From: Adhaeribacter swui
GTDB taxonomy: Bacteria; Bacteroidota; Bacteroidia; Cytophagales; Hymenobacteraceae
Direction of reading: 5' to 3'
Assembly (NCBI RefSeq): GCF_014217805.1
Contig: NZ_CP055156.1
Span: 5,090,585-5,154,584 of the forward strand
DNA: 64,000 nt
Positions 61,284-64,000 of the stretch are shown here, piece by piece. The notes beneath the pieces are model-generated. The model was not told where the DNA came from, did no database searches, and saw nothing but the letters and a program-made list of their open reading frames with translations. The translations under genes and the position numbers were made by a program. Position 1 is the stretch's first letter, and the number at the start of each line of letters is the position of its first letter.

Positions 61284-62063
61284 TTAAAAAACTTTGGAGT
61301 AGGTAGGCGCTTTATCTAAATCCCGGATTTGCGCCCAGTAGGCCGGGGGCAAAATACTTTTTTTTAAAATTTCGTCCAATTTTAAAATCCGGCTAAATTT
61401 ATACAGCGCCACTACCGGCTTTAACAAAGCAGTTTTACCCGGAAATAGCATGGTTTTTACCCGCAGCGGTACAATTAAAAGCTGTCCTTGTTTTAGTAAA
61501 TAAAAGCGAAACAAACCTAAATGTTTTTGGTATTGGCGATACAAATCCGTGGTAAAATTACTAATCATTAAATCTTGCTGCAGATGATCTTCCCGCATCA
61601 TTAGCCACTCCGGGTAATTTTCGGGTAAGTTTTTAATTTGCATCCGTTGGCTTACCTGCAAAAAAACCGAGCATACTTCTGCTTTCTCTTTTTGGGTTAA
61701 GGGGCGGTGCATTAATTCATGAGCTCGGATAGAGTAATCTATCAGCATAAACAAAACATCACGGTAAGCCCAATCTGGTATTTTAAAGCCTCGTTTCGCT
61801 TCCACGGCAGCGTGGATAGCAGCCATTTTATCAATAGTTTTAAGCGCATCTTCTTTCTCCGAAAATACGATTAAGCGTGCATACGCCACCGTTGAAAATA
61901 GACGGCCGAGCGGATCAGCAGGCAATCGTCCCGTGAAGTACAGCCAATCTACAGCTTTGTTTAAAGCGAACTCCGCCGCGGCACCCGCAAAAATAAACAA
62001 AATGGTATCGCTGTTCCCCCAAATCTGCCGAACTACCGAACCTTCCGCTACAAAATACTTCAT
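61284..62063 (-). CDS. MpaB-type oxygenase-like protein (DUF2236)
   Basis: A 259-residue helical protein of the DUF2236/oxygenase MpaB family. Characteristic stretches are FIFAGAAAEFALNKAVDWLY, TGRLPADPLGRLFSTVAYAR and AHELMHRPLTQKEK. A His in AIHAAVE may be a heme ligand, as in the MpaB/latex-clearing protein relatives. Substrate and physiological role are unknown. It is minus-strand, downstream of the NodT-type gene by over 240 bases, so separately transcribed. Confidence 0.82.
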   Translation of the reverse strand: MKYFVAEGSVVRQIWGNSDTILFIFAGAAAEFALNKAVDWLYFTGRLPADPLGRLFSTVAYARLIVFSEKEDALKTIDKMAAIHAAVEAKRGFKIPDWAYRDVLFMLIDYSIRAHELMHRPLTQKEKAEVCSVFLQVSQRMQIKNLPENYPEWLMMREDHLQQDLMISNFTTDLYRQYQKHLGLFRFYLLKQGQLLIVPLRVKTMLFPGKTALLKPVVALYKFSRILKLDEILKKSILPPAYWAQIRDLDKAPTYSKVF

Positions 62064-62234
62064 GCTACTAAAACGCTTTTGCCGGTATGATTGTGTTGTG
62101 GAAAATAAAATTTTTAAAATTTAACATTTTAACCACAATCGGATTCTTGATTAATGGCAAAACGAAAGAAAAGCATTTATAAAAAGTTGGGCCAATTTAA
62201 TTTACTTCGGAATTGCCATTTTTAATGATACAAA

Positions 62235-62269
62235 AAAAAGCCGCTTTACTTTATGCAAAGCGGCTTTTT
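62235..62269 (-). terminator. Terminator of the NodT-type outer membrane factor gene
   Basis: A 13-base stem, AAAAAGCCGCTTT (62235-62247) with AAAGCGGCTTTTT (62257-62269), 36 bases after the minus-strand stop. Confidence 0.88.
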
Positions 62270-62304
62270 AACCTGCTAAACAGGCAAATATAATCTACCC
62301 GTAA

Positions 62305-63735
62305 TTAATTCCAGCCACCACCTAAGGCGCGATAGATATTAACCATGGCATTCATTTGCTGCATTTTGGTTTCTACTAAATCAAACCTTGATTCTAAAGC
62401 ATCCCTCTGCGTCATTAAAACTTCCATGTAATCGGCCCGGGCCGAAGTAAACAACGTATTGGATATATCTATCGACTGGTTTAAAGCTTCTACTTCTTTC
62501 GCTTTTAAATCATAACTTTTTTCCAGGTTATTGATTTTAGCCAGTTGATTAACTACCTCCATGTTCGCGTTTAAAATGGTACGCTCGTAATTGTATACGG
62601 CCTGAATTTGTTGCGCATTGGCACTGCTGTATAATGATTTAATCGCATTTCTGTTCACCAATGGCGCCGCCAAATCGCCGGCTAAAGTATAGAGCAAAGA
62701 TTCTGGCTTAAACAAATAAGTTGGGTTAAATGCCTGATACCCTATTCCGGCCGAAATACCTAACGATGGATAGAACTGCGCTTTTGCAATTTTAACGTCT
62801 AGCTTGGCCGCCGCTAAGTTTAATTCGGCTTTTTTAATATCCGGACGATTAAATAGCAATTGCGCCGGAATACCTGCATGAACGGCATTTGGTACTAAAT
62901 CTACAAAACTTTGCGTAGTCCTTGCCACCGGCTGCGGGTACCGACCCACTAAAAAGTTAATCCGGTTTTCGGTTTCAGTAATTTTTTGTTGGATGTCGTA
63001 CTGCAAACTTTGGGTATTGAGCACCTGCGCCTGAAACCGCCGCACCGCCAGCTCCGTTACCCGGGTGGCTTCTTTCTGCAGTTTTACAATTTCCAGGGCA
63101 TTGCTTTGCAATTTAATATTCTGCTGCACAATGGCTAACTGGTTGTCCAGGGCCAGCAATTCGTAATACGAATTAGCAATTTCGGCAATCAGATTGGTCA
63201 CCATAAAGTTCCGGCCTTCAACACTGGCTAAATACCGGCTTACCGCGGCTCTTTTAGCATTGTGCAGCTTATTCCAGATGTCTATTTCCCAGTTAGCATA
63301 GGCGCCCACTAAAAAATCTGGCAAGGGTTCGGGCATTTCTTTTTCCGGTTTAATTTCGGTGGTAGCTTCCATTGCCCCGATATTGGTAAAGCGCGCTACC
63401 TTATCCAGACCGGCTCCGCCTCTTATACCCACAAATGGCAAGTACTCCCCTTTTCTGGCGCGTATTTCGTTCCGGGAAATAGCAATCTCCTGCAGCGTAA
63501 TATTTAGTTCCTGGTTGTGCTGCAGTGCGGTATCAATGAGCGCCGTCAGGTTGGGATCGGTGAAAAATTCTTTCCAACGCAATTTTGCGGTATTCACCGT
63601 ATCCTGCGAGTTGCTGTAACTCGCAGGCATTGTTGTGTTGGCATTTTTTTGTACTAAATTCGGCAAACTACAAGCCGTATAGGACAGGGAAATAAAAGCT
63701 ATTCCCACCCATTTTAAAAATTTTTTATTACGCAT
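62305..63735 (-). CDS. NodT-family outer membrane efflux lipoprotein
   Basis: An outer membrane factor of about 476 residues from the ATG at 63735 (MRNKKFLKWVGIAFIS); a GTG nine bases upstream is less likely. The lipobox is SYTAC. Two OEP domains are seen (NLTALIDTALQHNQELNITL at the start, then IPAQLLFNRPDIKKAELNLA). It should form the outer channel of the RND pump encoded upstream; the start overlaps the stop of that gene by 8 bases. Confidence 0.93.
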   Translation of the reverse strand: MRNKKFLKWVGIAFISLSYTACSLPNLVQKNANTTMPASYSNSQDTVNTAKLRWKEFFTDPNLTALIDTALQHNQELNITLQEIAISRNEIRARKGEYLPFVGIRGGAGLDKVARFTNIGAMEATTEIKPEKEMPEPLPDFLVGAYANWEIDIWNKLHNAKRAAVSRYLASVEGRNFMVTNLIAEIANSYYELLALDNQLAIVQQNIKLQSNALEIVKLQKEATRVTELAVRRFQAQVLNTQSLQYDIQQKITETENRINFLVGRYPQPVARTTQSFVDLVPNAVHAGIPAQLLFNRPDIKKAELNLAAAKLDVKIAKAQFYPSLGISAGIGYQAFNPTYLFKPESLLYTLAGDLAAPLVNRNAIKSLYSSANAQQIQAVYNYERTILNANMEVVNQLAKINNLEKSYDLKAKEVEALNQSIDISNTLFTSARADYMEVLMTQRDALESRFDLVETKMQQMNAMVNIYRALGGGWN

Positions 63736-64000
63736 GGTTTTCACTTTCTTCTAAGAGGGGAAATTTGTCAATGGAATGAACGTAGTCTTCGGTTAATGGT
63801 GACTCTTCTTCATCTCTGATTAGATGACGGCCATCGGCCAAATGACCAAAAATGTAATACAGACCAGGCACAATAATTACCCCGAATACCGTTCCGAAGA
63901 ACATACCACCCAAGGCAGATGCACCAATAGTCCGGTTACCAATAGCTCCTGCGCCCGTAGCAATAATTAATGGTATCAAACCAGCAATAAAGGCGAAAGA
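63728..64000 (-). CDS. RND efflux transporter, C-terminal end (cut by window edge)
   Basis: Partial gene; only the last 90 residues are in the window, and the frame runs past base 64000. The visible part is the final membrane segments of an AcrB-type RND permease (GAGAIGNRTIGASALGGMFF, then GVIIVPGLYYIFGHL) with a hydrophilic tail. The pump probably works with the NodT-type factor immediately downstream. The substrate is unknown; the AcrB/HAE1 type usually exports drugs or dyes. Confidence 0.9.
   Translation of the reverse strand, partial: SFAFIAGLIPLIIATGAGAIGNRTIGASALGGMFFGTVFGVIIVPGLYYIFGHLADGRHLIRDEEESPLTEDYVHSIDKFPLLEESENHA

Overview
The window looks like chromosomal DNA of a free-living member of the Bacteroidota, most likely order Cytophagales, family Hymenobacteraceae (Adhaeribacter-like). 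This is inferred from gene content: a type IX secretion C-terminal sorting domain, DUF3127, YqgE/AlgH, DUF349-repeat, LytTR/LytS and PVC-type cytochrome proteins, many TTG starts, few Shine-Dalgarno sequences, and moderately AT-rich DNA with very AT-rich gaps. The genus is not proven.

Layout. 0-9 kb: metabolic and housekeeping genes (HI0933 flavoprotein, two SDR-like proteins, YkvA, DinB, GNAT, PIN-PhoH ATPase, AlbA_2 protein, DUF3127). 9-14 kb: a convergent isoaspartyl peptidase/cyanophycinase pair (cyanophycin breakdown), a YciF-type ferritin-like protein and an M1 aminopeptidase. 14-19 kb: a lipoprotein L,D-transpeptidase, two small lipoproteins and xseA-xseB. 19-25 kb: a liaF-like gene, LytS-type kinase and LytTR regulator in one operon, then a secreted beta-propeller protein with a T9SS tail. 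25-27.7 kb: a DinB protein, a zinc-ribbon plus tandem winged-helix protein, and beside it a DnaA-box-like cluster with AT-rich iterated repeats, a candidate replication origin. 27.7-34 kb: PEP carboxylase, a small holin-like membrane protein and a TPR kinase/NarL regulator pair. 34-40.6 kb: a PVC-type cytochrome c/HEAT protein divergent from a secreted TIM-barrel protein, small unknown genes and a stress-type SDR. 41-42.9 kb: a very AT-rich, gene-poor stretch ending at tRNA-Thr(TGT), with one small secreted protein, one start-less reading frame and a coding scrap; it resembles an integration or decay scar. 43-53 kb: DUF349, YqgE, pdxH, DUF1015, Maf, aldo/keto reductase, DUF547, tryptophan dioxygenase-like, serine dehydratase beta subunit. 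53-57.5 kb: TolC plus periplasmic adaptor without a translocase, then gpsA. 57.5-64 kb: GH43, a rhodanese plus TIGR04282 glycosyltransferase, a thioredoxin-like protein, an MpaB-type oxygenase, and a NodT-type outer membrane factor that follows an RND pump cut by the window edge.

Most of the window is ordinary chromosome. The parts most worth a second look are the DnaA-box cluster near 27.15 kb with its neighbouring zinc-ribbon/winged-helix gene, the scar beside tRNA-Thr, the SSB-like acidic tail on DUF3127, a possible promoter-plus-hairpin small RNA near 12.1 kb, and a dispersed AAATTTTTAAAATTT-type motif found in most gaps. Many genes are separated by long perfect hairpins acting as terminators. 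No CRISPR array, rRNA, insertion sequence or prophage was seen. All readings are by eye from sequence; no database search was run.
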